Shown here one piece after another: positions 16,481 to 24,439 of a DNA stretch of 64,000 nt. A program made the position numbers and the translations under genes. Within the stretch, counting starts at the first letter, position 1; each line of letters starts with the position of its first letter. The notes beneath the pieces were generated by a model, which was not told the DNA's origin, ran no database searches, and worked only from the letters and a program-made list of their open reading frames with translations. Source of the stretch: an uncultured Oscillospiraceae bacterium (GTDB lineage Bacteria > Bacillota > Clostridia > Oscillospirales > Oscillospiraceae); assembly GCA_910588635.1 (NCBI GenBank), contig CAJUPW010000002.1, positions 78,370-142,369 of the forward strand, in the 5' to 3' direction.

Positions 16481-18628
16481 ATGGCTTATAACGGCAGAAG
16501 GATGAGGGGAGGTTCCCGCCGGAGCGGGGACGCCGTGCTGGTCCAGACCATGGCCTGGGTACTGCTGTTTCCGGCGCTGCTGCTCTATTTGGAGCTGGCG
16601 CTCCATATCTATATGAAGATGTCCCTGGCCTATGTGCCGGTGTATCTGGTGTTCAGTCTGGCGGGAGGCTTTCTCCTGTCCGCTCTCGCCTTGCCCTGGC
16701 GCAGACTTCCCAACAGCCTGGTGGCCAAGATTCTGGCGGTGTTTATATCCGTTATCTATGTGGCGGAGATGATCGCCAAGACCATCCTCCAGACCTATTA
16801 CGGACCCAGCTCCCTGAAAACGGCGGCGGGCAACAAGCTCAGCGACTACGCCGACGTGATTATCCCCACCGTCCTGTCCAAGCTTCCCGTTATCCTGGTG
16901 TTCCTCCTGCCCTCCATTCTCCTGATTGTTTTCGGCACCCGCCTGCTTGGCTTTGAGCGGCTGGACTTCCGCTTCGCCGGGCTGGTGGTAATCGCCTGCG
17001 CGGTGTTCCACGTCGTGGGCCTGGGGGTAATTCACCTGCCCTGGAAGGGGGACCTGACCCCCGCCCGCCTGTACCACATGGACACCAACATTGACGACCA
17101 GGTGGAGCAGCTTGGGCTGCTGACCATGCTCCGGCTGGATATGAAGCACCAGATTTTCCCGGTGAAGAACACCATGGGCAACGATTTCAGCGGCATCGGC
17201 GGTCTGACCCCCGGCGGCAGCTCCTCCGGAAGCACGGACCCGGCGGGCAGTGCCTCGGAGCCAGACCCCGGCCCGGTGGTCGACACCTCCCCCAACGTGA
17301 TGGACATCGACTTAGCCGCTCTTGGGTCGAACGGAAAGAACGATGATGTCAAGTGGCTGGCCCAGTATTTCAACAGCGTCACCCCCACCAAAAAGAACGA
17401 GTACACCGGTATGTTTGAGGGGTACAACGTGATTTTCCTCACCCTGGAGGGCTTCTCGGGCTATGGGATCAGCAGGGAGCTGACCCCCACTCTCTACAAG
17501 CTGACCCACGAGGGCTTTGTGTTCCACAACTTCTACACCCCACTCCACTTCACCAGCACCTCCAACGGCGAGTGCCAGAATCTGCTGGGCCTGTACCCCA
17601 AGGGCAACTTCCCCGTCACCATGTCCCGCACCGGGGAGCTGGGCACCAACTGCTATTTCTCTCTGGCCCGGCAGCTGGGCAGAGAGGGCTATCTGGTTCA
17701 GGGCTACCACCCGAACAGCAACATGTACGGCCGGGACCTGTCCCACCCCAACCTGGGCTATGAGTGGCACCAGTTCGGCGTGGATAAGCCGGTCACCGGC
17801 GAGCGGGGCAGCCTGGTCAATTTTGACGGTTTGGAGGTGGCAAACAGCGGCAAGCTTCTCTGGCCCCAGCGGGATAAGCACATGATCGAGGCCAGTGTGG
17901 ACAACTATATAAACAGCGACAAGCCCTTCCACGTCTATTATCTGTCCATCAGCGGCCACATGCCCTATTCCAACAACCGGGTCCCCCAGCAGTACCGGGA
18001 CCTGCTGGACCCCTTGCCCTACAGCGACACCACCAAGAACTATCTGGGCACCTGCATTGAGGTGGACCGGGCGCTGGAGACCCTCATCCAAAAGCTGGAG
18101 GCGGCGGGCAAGCTGGACAAAACCCTGATCGTGGCCGCCCCCGACCACATCCCCTACTTCGACGTGGCCACTCTGGAGGAGCTGGCGGGGGAGAAGTTCG
18201 GCAGCTCCGATGACCTGGAGTACCTGAAGGAGGGCAGCATCAACTTCGACGTCTACAAGAGCGCTCTGATTCTCTGGACCTCCTCCATGGAGGAGCCGGT
18301 GGAAATTAACAAGGTGGTGGGTCAGGTGGATATCCTGCCTACCCTGTCCAACCTGCTGGGTCTGGAGTACGACTCCCGGATGCTGGCCGGCACCGACGCC
18401 TTGTCCGACAGCGAGGGACTGGTGATTTTCTCCTCCCGGTGCTGGAAGTCCGACCGGGGCTTCTACAACCGCTATACCCGCGAGTTTACCCCGGCGGAGG
18501 GTGTCACCATGACCGCCGAGGAGCAGGAGAACTACGTCTCCGCTATGAAGAAGCTGGTGGACTATAAGCTGGACAGCACCGCCATGATTGTGGAGAACAA
18601 TTTTTACGACGTGGTGTTCGGCGGATAA
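16481..18628 (+). CDS. LTA synthase family protein (LtaS-like membrane sulfatase-fold enzyme)
   Basis: Likely a glycerophosphate transferase of cell-envelope polymer synthesis. 715 residues: about five membrane helices in residues 20-190, a Gly/Ser/Pro-rich linker near 245-270, then an extracellular alkaline-phosphatase-fold domain. Visible elements are VIFLTLEGFSGYG, the region FTSTSNGECQNLLGLYP carrying the expected catalytic Thr, and AAPDHIPY in the place of the usual metal-binding G-D-H element. GGAGGT precedes ATG 16481. The variant motifs mean it may make a polymer other than classical lipoteichoic acid, or be a hydrolase. Confidence 0.85.
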   Translation: MAYNGRRMRGGSRRSGDAVLVQTMAWVLLFPALLLYLELALHIYMKMSLAYVPVYLVFSLAGGFLLSALALPWRRLPNSLVAKILAVFISVIYVAEMIAKTILQTYYGPSSLKTAAGNKLSDYADVIIPTVLSKLPVILVFLLPSILLIVFGTRLLGFERLDFRFAGLVVIACAVFHVVGLGVIHLPWKGDLTPARLYHMDTNIDDQVEQLGLLTMLRLDMKHQIFPVKNTMGNDFSGIGGLTPGGSSSGSTDPAGSASEPDPGPVVDTSPNVMDIDLAALGSNGKNDDVKWLAQYFNSVTPTKKNEYTGMFEGYNVIFLTLEGFSGYGISRELTPTLYKLTHEGFVFHNFYTPLHFTSTSNGECQNLLGLYPKGNFPVTMSRTGELGTNCYFSLARQLGREGYLVQGYHPNSNMYGRDLSHPNLGYEWHQFGVDKPVTGERGSLVNFDGLEVANSGKLLWPQRDKHMIEASVDNYINSDKPFHVYYLSISGHMPYSNNRVPQQYRDLLDPLPYSDTTKNYLGTCIEVDRALETLIQKLEAAGKLDKTLIVAAPDHIPYFDVATLEELAGEKFGSSDDLEYLKEGSINFDVYKSALILWTSSMEEPVEINKVVGQVDILPTLSNLLGLEYDSRMLAGTDALSDSEGLVIFSSRCWKSDRGFYNRYTREFTPAEGVTMTAEEQENYVSAMKKLVDYKLDSTAMIVENNFYDVVFGG

Positions 18629-18635
18629 AAATTAG

Positions 18636-18664
18636 TTGATTTTTCCCTTCCGCCGCAGTATAAT
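18636..18664 (+). promoter_or_regulatory. Sigma-A promoter of the Bax inhibitor-1 gene
   Basis: TTGATT, exactly 17 bases, TATAAT. The transcript would start near 18671, about 50 bases before the gene. Confidence 0.85.
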
Positions 18665-18723
18665 AGAATCAGCCCCAACCGGGCAGACTGAAAAAATACC
18701 CGCTGAGAAAGGAGCGCCTGAAT

Positions 18724-19440
18724 ATGAGTTTTGATCCTTATGAGTTTGACAGAGGCTACGCATCCAGCCAGGGCGACACCTTGGGCCAGTACACAGCCAA
18801 GACCTTCCTGTGGATGGTGCTGGGATTGCTTGTCACCTTCGGGGTGGCGGTAGGCGGATGGGTCACTGGGATGGCCGGTCACATCATTATTATGTACCCC
18901 ATTGTTCCTCTGGCGGCATTGATCGCCACCCTTGTGATTTCCGTGGTTATGGTCCGCCGGCTGGAGAAGATGGCGGTGGGAACGGCTATCGCCCTGTTTG
19001 TGACCTTCTCCGCCCTGTTTGGCTTCACCATGTCCATCTATTTCTACCGCTACAGCTTGGAGATTCTGGCCTTCAGCTTTTTGCTCACCGCCGTCTACTT
19101 CGGCGCGTTGGCTGCCTACGGCTACCTGACCAAGCGGGACCTGTCCGGCATTCGGCCTATCCTGTTCTCCGGGCTGATTTTCCTCATCGTGTTCGGCCTG
19201 CTGTCCATGTTTATCCCCGCCCTGGATATGTTCGACCGGGTGGTCTGCCTCATCGGCATCGCCATATTCCTGGGCTACACCGCCTACGACACCCAGAAAA
19301 TCAGGGCGTTCTACAGCTACTACTCCGCCTCTCCGGAGATGCTGGCCAAGGCCTCCATCTTCTCCGCCCTCCAGCTCTATCTGGACTTTATCAACCTGTT
19401 CCTGTACCTGCTGCGTTTCCTGGGTAATAAGAGACGCTGA
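18724..19440 (+). CDS. Bax inhibitor-1/YccA family membrane protein
   Basis: 238 residues, seven predicted membrane helices. Family features: charged N-terminus, TAKTFLWMVLGLLVTFG in helix 1, GYTAYDTQKIR near the C-terminus (the di-Asp-like pH-sensing region) and a hydrophobic tail. Bacterial members act as pH-sensitive calcium leak channels or interact with membrane proteases; physiological role here is unknown. Start ATG 18724 follows AAAGGAG. A terminator follows immediately. Confidence 0.88.
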   Translation: MSFDPYEFDRGYASSQGDTLGQYTAKTFLWMVLGLLVTFGVAVGGWVTGMAGHIIIMYPIVPLAALIATLVISVVMVRRLEKMAVGTAIALFVTFSALFGFTMSIYFYRYSLEILAFSFLLTAVYFGALAAYGYLTKRDLSGIRPILFSGLIFLIVFGLLSMFIPALDMFDRVVCLIGIAIFLGYTAYDTQKIRAFYSYYSASPEMLAKASIFSALQLYLDFINLFLYLLRFLGNKRR

Positions 19441-19449
19441 GAAAACATG

Positions 19450-19485
19450 ACAGCGGCCGCTCCGAGATGGGGCGGCCGCTGTTTT
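19450..19485. terminator. Terminator between the BI-1 gene and the ECF operon
   Basis: Stem ACAGCGGCCGC / GCGGCCGCTGT with TTTT after it; the convergent genes probably share it. Confidence 0.8.
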
Positions 19486-19489
19486 GCGT

Positions 19490-20728
19490 TTATTTGGCAT
19501 CAGGATCGTAGCAGGAGGTATCCGCATGAGTGGCGGAGCGCTGCTCCTCCTTGGGCAGCTTCCCGGGCAGCTCCTCCACGTAGTAGGGCTCCACAGCGGT
19601 GAGGTCCTCGTCATCGGGAACCGTGACCCCGCCGGGCATCACGTGTCGGACCGCCGGGTCCTCAGTCCGTGAGCTGTCTGTGTGGAGATCTTCAAAGCCC
19701 ACGTCCGCAACGGCCCGCTGGCCCGCCTGAACGAAGATGGCATCGTCGTCGGGGTCCAGCTGGGCCAGGAGGATCAAAGCCCTATCGGTGACAGAAGTGA
19801 GGGTCAGGTCCAGCCGGTTGGACTCCTCGTCAGCGCCGCAGGAGCTGAACAGGTCCAACTCCTGCATGGCGTCCACAACCTTGTCTTGGAGGTCGTGGAG
19901 ATAGGCCAGGGAGTATTTGCAAGAGGAGAACATCACATGGCCGTTGTCCGTCCAGTCCAGGACCTGGAGCTCCAGACTTTTGTCCGCCGGGTCCTTGTCC
20001 TCCACAAGCTGGACCACCAGCCAGCCGGAGCTGTCGATATAGGCCCCGCCGTACCAGTCGGGGTAGACGCCGTCGAAGCGGTCCATCAGCTTCTGGTAGG
20101 CGTTTACTGCCTCCTCCTGGGAGGGGGCGTCACCGATATAGGCCCCGCCGGGCAGGTCGCCGGTGTTGGGAGCGGGGAGGGCTCCAGTGCTGACGTACAG
20201 CTCTTTCTGGGAGAACACCTTCAGGGAGTCCAAGTTGAAGGGGTCATCCCCCTCGCTGTTCTGCTGTTCGCCGACAAATTTCCACCAGTTGGCCCAGGTC
20301 ATCTGGTAGCCGATGGCCTGATACTCGTCAATTTCCTCCTGGGTGTAGCCCACATCCAGCATGGCCTGCTCCAGGTCCTGGGGGGTCATGCCCATGTCCG
20401 TGTCACGGACGGCCCCTTCGCTTCCACCGGTGGCGGTGGTGGCGTTTTCAGGGATGTATCCAGTCATGTTCTCCACCGTCACATAGCTGTGGAGTTTGCG
20501 CTCCAGAATACTGGGACGGAAGTTTTGAAGGATGTGCTCCCAGCTTGGGTATTGGGAGGCGCCCAATACCCCGACGACCAGCGCCGCGCAGGCGGCGAGG
20601 GCTCCGTACTTTTTCCAGGGGACGGGCCGCTTTTTTGTCGGCTGGGCCAGCTTTTCACTGAGAGCCGCCCGGACCTGGGGGGAGGGGGTCATCTGCTTCC
20701 GCATGGAATCAAACAATTCCTTGTTCAT
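19490..20728 (-). CDS. Putative membrane-anchored partner (anti-sigma-like) of the adjacent ECF sigma factor
   Basis: 412 residues, not assigned to a family. Short basic cytosolic N-terminus (about 40 residues, PTKKRPVPWKKYGA), one membrane helix at about 43-60, and a long acidic extracytoplasmic region. The layout and position directly behind an ECF sigma gene, with start inside the sigma 3' end, fit an anti-sigma factor or regulated sensor. ATG 20728 is used; TTG 20731 is an alternative, both behind AAAGGAG. I see no zinc-binding anti-sigma motif. Confidence 0.7.
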   Translation of the reverse strand: MNKELFDSMRKQMTPSPQVRAALSEKLAQPTKKRPVPWKKYGALAACAALVVGVLGASQYPSWEHILQNFRPSILERKLHSYVTVENMTGYIPENATTATGGSEGAVRDTDMGMTPQDLEQAMLDVGYTQEEIDEYQAIGYQMTWANWWKFVGEQQNSEGDDPFNLDSLKVFSQKELYVSTGALPAPNTGDLPGGAYIGDAPSQEEAVNAYQKLMDRFDGVYPDWYGGAYIDSSGWLVVQLVEDKDPADKSLELQVLDWTDNGHVMFSSCKYSLAYLHDLQDKVVDAMQELDLFSSCGADEESNRLDLTLTSVTDRALILLAQLDPDDDAIFVQAGQRAVADVGFEDLHTDSSRTEDPAVRHVMPGGVTVPDDEDLTAVEPYYVEELPGKLPKEEQRSATHADTSCYDPDAK

Positions 20729-21224
20729 CAAAATATTCTCCTTTCAGCTTCTCCCTGAGCTGTTCCCGGCCCCTGGTCAGCCGCATCCGGACGGTCCCGG
20801 GGCGGATGGCCAGAATTTTGGCGATCTCCCGGGTGGACAGCTCCTGGAAGTAGAACAGATAGATGGGCAGGCGGTAGTCCTCGGTCAGGCTCTGGAGAGC
20901 CTCCCAGACCCGGTTTTCCTCCGGCTCCTTGAACTGGACGGGCACGTCCTCACGCTCCGACAGGGGAACGGTTTTCTGTCTCCAGCTGGAGGCGGTCACC
21001 CGCCGGGCCTGGTTGACGGTGGTGCGCAGCAGCCAGGCCTTCCGGTGCTCCTCGTCCCGAAATGTCTTGCCGCACTGGCAGTAGGCAAGAAATACCTCCT
21101 GAAATACGTCGTCGGCGTCGGCCCGATTGCCCGTCCGGGCCAGGGCCAGGCCGTACACCATATTTTGATAGCGGTCAATTATCGCATCCATCTCACCGCC
21201 CGCGCGCAGCGGCAGAGCTTCCAT
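20709..21224 (-). CDS. RNA polymerase ECF-type sigma-70 factor
   Basis: 171 residues with region 2 (YQNMVYGLALARTGNRADAD followed by DVFQEVFLAYCQC) and region 4 (LSTREIAKILAIRPGTVRMR). Recruits RNA polymerase to stress- or envelope-responsive promoters. ATG 21224 is chosen because AAAGGAGGT lies eight bases upstream; TTG 21230 is too close. Overlaps the downstream putative anti-sigma gene by 20 bases, so the two are coupled. Promoter not evident; ECF genes are often self-activated. Confidence 0.92.
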   Translation of the reverse strand: MEALPLRAGGEMDAIIDRYQNMVYGLALARTGNRADADDVFQEVFLAYCQCGKTFRDEEHRKAWLLRTTVNQARRVTASSWRQKTVPLSEREDVPVQFKEPEENRVWEALQSLTEDYRLPIYLFYFQELSTREIAKILAIRPGTVRMRLTRGREQLREKLKGEYFDEQGIV

Positions 21225-21344
21225 ACGCAAGACCTCCTTTCACCTGTAACTCAGCGTAGGGAAGGGAATTGTCACAGGATAAGAAAAACTTTCTTCCCAT
21301 TTTATCATCCTCGTGTTATAATTACTATTATGTCAAAGTATGGA

Positions 21345-21371
21345 TGGGGCCGCCCTCCGGGCGGCCCCACG
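21345..21371. other. GC-rich palindrome in the ruvC 5' region
   Basis: GGGGCCGCCC TCC GGGCGGCCCC, perfect 10-bp arms, between the candidate -10 and the ruvC ribosome site. No U-run; may be a stable 5' UTR hairpin or a repeat unit. Confidence 0.6.
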
Positions 21372-21400
21372 CCGTAACATATGTGGGCGGGAGGAGAATC

Positions 21401-21922
21401 ATGATTATCCTAGGCATCGACCCGGGGGTGGCCACCATTGGCTTCGGGGTCATCCGGGCGGACCGGCAGAAGAACGCCCTTGTACGCTATGGGGTCATCA
21501 CCACCCCGCCGGGTATTCCGCTCTCTCACCGGCTGCTGCAGATTTCCGACGACATGGAAGAGCTGATCCACACCTTCCATCCCGACGAGATGGCGGTGGA
21601 GGAGCTGTTCTTCAGCAAGAATATCACCACCGGCATCGCCGTGGCCCACGGCCGGGGGGTGATCCTCCTGGCGGCGGAGAAGCTGGGTGTGCCCATTTTC
21701 GAGTATACCCCCATGCAGGTAAAGCAGGCGGTAGCCGGTTACGGCGGGGCGGACAAGCGGCAGGTCATGCTCATGACCCAGCGGCTTCTGAATATGAAAG
21801 AAATCCCCCGGCCCGACGACGCCGCCGACGCTCTGGCCATCGCCATCTGCCACGCCCGGTCGGCCACCAGTCTACTGAACACCGAGCGGGTCTTTGACCC
21901 GGAGAAATACGATACGAGGTAA
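21401..21922 (+). CDS. ruvC: Holliday junction resolvase RuvC
   Basis: Crossover junction endonuclease acting with RuvAB. 173 residues. Active-site carboxylates visible: Asp7 in ILGIDPGVATIGFG, the Glu pair in MAVEELFF, and the C-terminal DDAADALAIAICHA. Start ATG 21401 behind GGGAGGAG; the frame stays open upstream but no other start has a ribosome site. First gene of the ruvC-ruvA-x-ruvB-y-glmM run. A TATAAT at 21317-21322 is a candidate -10; its -35 is weak. Confidence 0.96.
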   Translation: MIILGIDPGVATIGFGVIRADRQKNALVRYGVITTPPGIPLSHRLLQISDDMEELIHTFHPDEMAVEELFFSKNITTGIAVAHGRGVILLAAEKLGVPIFEYTPMQVKQAVAGYGGADKRQVMLMTQRLLNMKEIPRPDDAADALAIAICHARSATSLLNTERVFDPEKYDTR

Positions 21923-21927
21923 CGCAT

Positions 21928-22536
21928 ATGTTTTACTATCTGAACGGGACCGTGGCCCACATCGAGCCCTATCTGGCCGTCATCGACTGCGGGGGGGTGG
22001 GCTACGCTTGCCGCACCACCACATACACCCTGTCCGCCCTGAAGCAGGGGGAGAAGGGGAAGCTATTTACACACCTGAACGTCCGGGAGGACGCTATGGA
22101 GCTCTACGGCTTTGCCACGGCGGAGGAGCTGCGGCTGTTCCAGCAGCTTATCTCCGTCTCAGGCGTAGGTCCCAAGGCGGCGCTGTCCATCCTGTCGGCC
22201 AGCGCCCCGGCCAATCTGGCGCTGTCCATCATCACCGGGAATGAGAAAGCCCTCACCTGCGCCCCGGGCATCGGCAAAAAAATTGCCCAGCGGGTGATTC
22301 TGGAGCTGAAAGACAAGCTGGCCAAGGGCCAGTCCATCAACGCAGCGGGGGAGACCTACGCCGGCGCCGGGGTGACGGTTATCCCGGAGAACAAGCTCTC
22401 CGAGGCCACCGCCGCCCTGGCCGTGCTGGGCTATTCCCAGGGGGAGATCAATCTGGCCCTCAAGGGCATCGACCTGGACAGCCTCGCCCTGGAGCAGGTT
22501 ATCAAACAGGCGCTGAAAAAGATGGTGAAGGGGTAA
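21928..22536 (+). CDS. ruvA: Holliday junction branch migration protein RuvA
   Basis: Tetrameric four-way junction binding protein that loads RuvB. 202 residues: N-terminal OB-fold (FYYLNGTVAHIEPYLAVIDC), tandem helix-hairpin-helix motifs (ISVSGVGPKAALSILS, LTCAPGIGKKIAQRVI) and C-terminal RuvB-contact domain after a flexible linker. Start six bases after the ruvC stop. Confidence 0.96.
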   Translation: MFYYLNGTVAHIEPYLAVIDCGGVGYACRTTTYTLSALKQGEKGKLFTHLNVREDAMELYGFATAEELRLFQQLISVSGVGPKAALSILSASAPANLALSIITGNEKALTCAPGIGKKIAQRVILELKDKLAKGQSINAAGETYAGAGVTVIPENKLSEATAALAVLGYSQGEINLALKGIDLDSLALEQVIKQALKKMVKG

Positions 22537-22540
22537 CGGT

Positions 22541-22873
22541 ATGGCAAAATTTGAATGTACCCTGCAGGGCGATTACGACCAGGCCCTGAGCTATTTCCAT
22601 AACGGCATCCTCAACGGCAGCATGTCGGCCAGCTTTGAGGAGGAGAGCTATTTTCAGAGCGCCGGAGTGCGGGTGACCGTCCGGGTCTACGAGCGTTACA
22701 GCTGGAGCGGCGGCAACCGGCTGTCCATGACCCTCACCCTGGTGGGGGACGGGGAGAGGCTGTTTCTGTCCGGCATCACCGCCGGAGGCAGTCAGGCTCT
22801 GGTCTTTAAGATCAACACCTGGGGCGAGGAGGCGTTTTTGGACACCCTCCGGGAGCTGGCCCAGCGGTGGTAA
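22541..22873 (+). CDS. Small conserved protein, resembles DUF6054
   Basis: 110 residues. Begins MAKFECTLQGDYDQALSYFH, then a beta-rich region with VRVTVRVYERYSW and an amphipathic C-terminal helix ending ELAQRW. I connect it with the DUF6054 family from memory of that opening, so treat the name as tentative. No signal peptide or membrane helix. Four bases after ruvA and before ruvB, so co-transcribed with recombination genes. Confidence 0.7.
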   Translation: MAKFECTLQGDYDQALSYFHNGILNGSMSASFEEESYFQSAGVRVTVRVYERYSWSGGNRLSMTLTLVGDGERLFLSGITAGGSQALVFKINTWGEEAFLDTLRELAQRW

Positions 22874-22874
22874 G

Positions 22875-22946
22875 GCCTCATCCGTCACGGCTTCGCCGTG
22901 CCACCTTCCCCTAAAGGGGAAGGCTTTGCCTTGCGGGGGACGAAGG
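22875..22946. repeat. Palindromic repeat upstream of ruvB
   Basis: Contains CACGGCTTCGCCGTG and CCTTCCCCTAAAGGGGAAGG, two adjacent hairpins preceded by CCTCATCCGTCACGG. This sequence type recurs in intergenic regions of many gut Clostridia (established from general knowledge, not shown in this window). It makes the ruvB reading frame look 22 codons longer than it is. Confidence 0.75.
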
Positions 22947-22963
22947 ATAAGGGGAGTGATAGT

Positions 22964-24022
22964 TTGAGCATTGATTTTTCCGGGCTGGACGCTGAGGAGC
23001 TGGAGCCGCTGGTGACCACCTCGCTGACAAAGGAGGACGAGGGGGAGTTTTCTCTGCGTCCCAAGACCCTCCGGGAGTATATCGGGCAGGAGAAGGCCAA
23101 GGGCAATCTGGAGGTATTCATCCAGGCGGCCAAAATGCGCAATGAGCCGCTGGACCACGTCCTGCTCCACGGCCCCCCGGGGCTGGGCAAGACCACCCTC
23201 AGCGGCATCATCGCCAATGAGATGGGGGTCAACGTGCGCATCACCTCCGGCCCCGCCATCGAGAAGGCGGGGGACCTGGCCGCCCTGCTCACCAACCTGA
23301 ACGAGAACGACATCCTTTTCGTGGACGAGATCCACCGCTTAAACCGGGCGGTGGAGGAGATTCTCTATCCCGCCATGGAGGACTACGCCATCGACATTAT
23401 CATCGGCAAGGGGCCGTCGGCCAACTCTATCCGGCTGGACCTGCCCAAGTTCACCTTGATCGGGGCCACCACCCGGGCGGGCCAGCTGTCCGCCCCTCTA
23501 CGAGACCGCTTTGGCGTCACCTTGCGGCTGGAGCTGTACACCCCCGAGGAGCTGTCCATGATTGTCACCCGCTCCGCCGGCATTCTGGAGGTGCCCATAG
23601 AGCCGGACGGCGCCATGGAGATTGCACGCCGCTCCCGGGGCACTCCCCGGATTGCCAACCGGATGCTGCGCCGGGTGCGGGACTTCGCTCAGGTGCGGGC
23701 AGGGGGCGTCATCACAAAAAAGGTGGCCGACGAGGCCCTCACCGCCCTGGAGATCGACCGTCTGGGCCTGGACTCCATCGACCACCGGATGCTCCGCTCC
23801 ATCATCGACAACTACCGGGGCGGGCCGGTGGGACTGGATACCCTGGCCGCCACCATCAACGAGGAGGCCGTCACACTGGAGGACGTGTACGAGCCTTATC
23901 TCATGCAGCTGGGCTTCCTCACCCGAACGCCCCGGGGCCGGTGCGTTACGCCCAGGGCATATGAACATCTTGGCCTCCCCGCCCCCGGTGGGCCGGCGGG
24001 ACTGGACCAGCTCAGCTTTTAG
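22964..24022 (+). CDS. ruvB: Holliday junction branch migration ATPase RuvB
   Basis: Hexameric AAA+ motor. 352 residues. Walker A GPPGLGKTT at about residues 69-77, Walker B LFVDEIHRLNR, sensor 1 region LIGATTRAGQLSAPLRDRFG, arginine-finger and winged-helix DNA-binding C-terminus (GFLTRTPRGRCVTPRAYEHL). I chose TTG 22964 (MSIDFSGLD) with AAGGGGAG before it; the longer frame from 22898 is translation of the repeat. Two small genes interrupt the ruv cluster. Confidence 0.95.
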   Translation: MSIDFSGLDAEELEPLVTTSLTKEDEGEFSLRPKTLREYIGQEKAKGNLEVFIQAAKMRNEPLDHVLLHGPPGLGKTTLSGIIANEMGVNVRITSGPAIEKAGDLAALLTNLNENDILFVDEIHRLNRAVEEILYPAMEDYAIDIIIGKGPSANSIRLDLPKFTLIGATTRAGQLSAPLRDRFGVTLRLELYTPEELSMIVTRSAGILEVPIEPDGAMEIARRSRGTPRIANRMLRRVRDFAQVRAGGVITKKVADEALTALEIDRLGLDSIDHRMLRSIIDNYRGGPVGLDTLAATINEEAVTLEDVYEPYLMQLGFLTRTPRGRCVTPRAYEHLGLPAPGGPAGLDQLSF

Positions 24023-24030
24023 GAGGATAT

Positions 24031-24411
24031 ATGGACCAGAACACCCTGTTCTTTTTCAACCAAAAGCCGGAGGCTGTCCCCCTGTACGAGGCCTTCGAGA
24101 AACGCGTGCTGGCCGAGCTGGAGGGAGTGGTCATCCAGCCCCAGAAGAGCCAGATCACCCTGAAAAACCGGCGGGTGTTCGGGGCGGTGTCCTTTCTCGC
24201 GGCCCGGAGGACCAAGGACCGGCCCGACCCCTACATCACAATTACCCTGGGCCTGAACCGCCGGGAGGGCTCTCCCCGTGTGGACCAGGCCTCCGAGCCG
24301 TACCCCGGAAGGTGGACCCACCACATCGTGATTGGCTCCCGGTCGGAGATCGACGATGAGCTGATGGCCTGGGTCCGGGAGGCCTGTGATTTCGCGGCAT
24401 CCAAACGTTAA
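24031..24411 (+). CDS. Conserved hypothetical protein, DUF5655-like
   Basis: 126 residues, soluble. Begins LFFFNQKPEAVPLYEAFEKR, centre has PQKSQITLKNRRVFGAVSF and a Arg/Lys-rich beta strand region, ending RSEIDDELMAWVREACDFA. This pattern fits the DUF5655 family, whose function is unknown. Starts eight bases after ruvB with GGAGGATAT. Confidence 0.75.
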   Translation: MDQNTLFFFNQKPEAVPLYEAFEKRVLAELEGVVIQPQKSQITLKNRRVFGAVSFLAARRTKDRPDPYITITLGLNRREGSPRVDQASEPYPGRWTHHIVIGSRSEIDDELMAWVREACDFAASKR

Positions 24412-24439
24412 AAAGTTTGAAGATTTGAGGTGTATCAAA

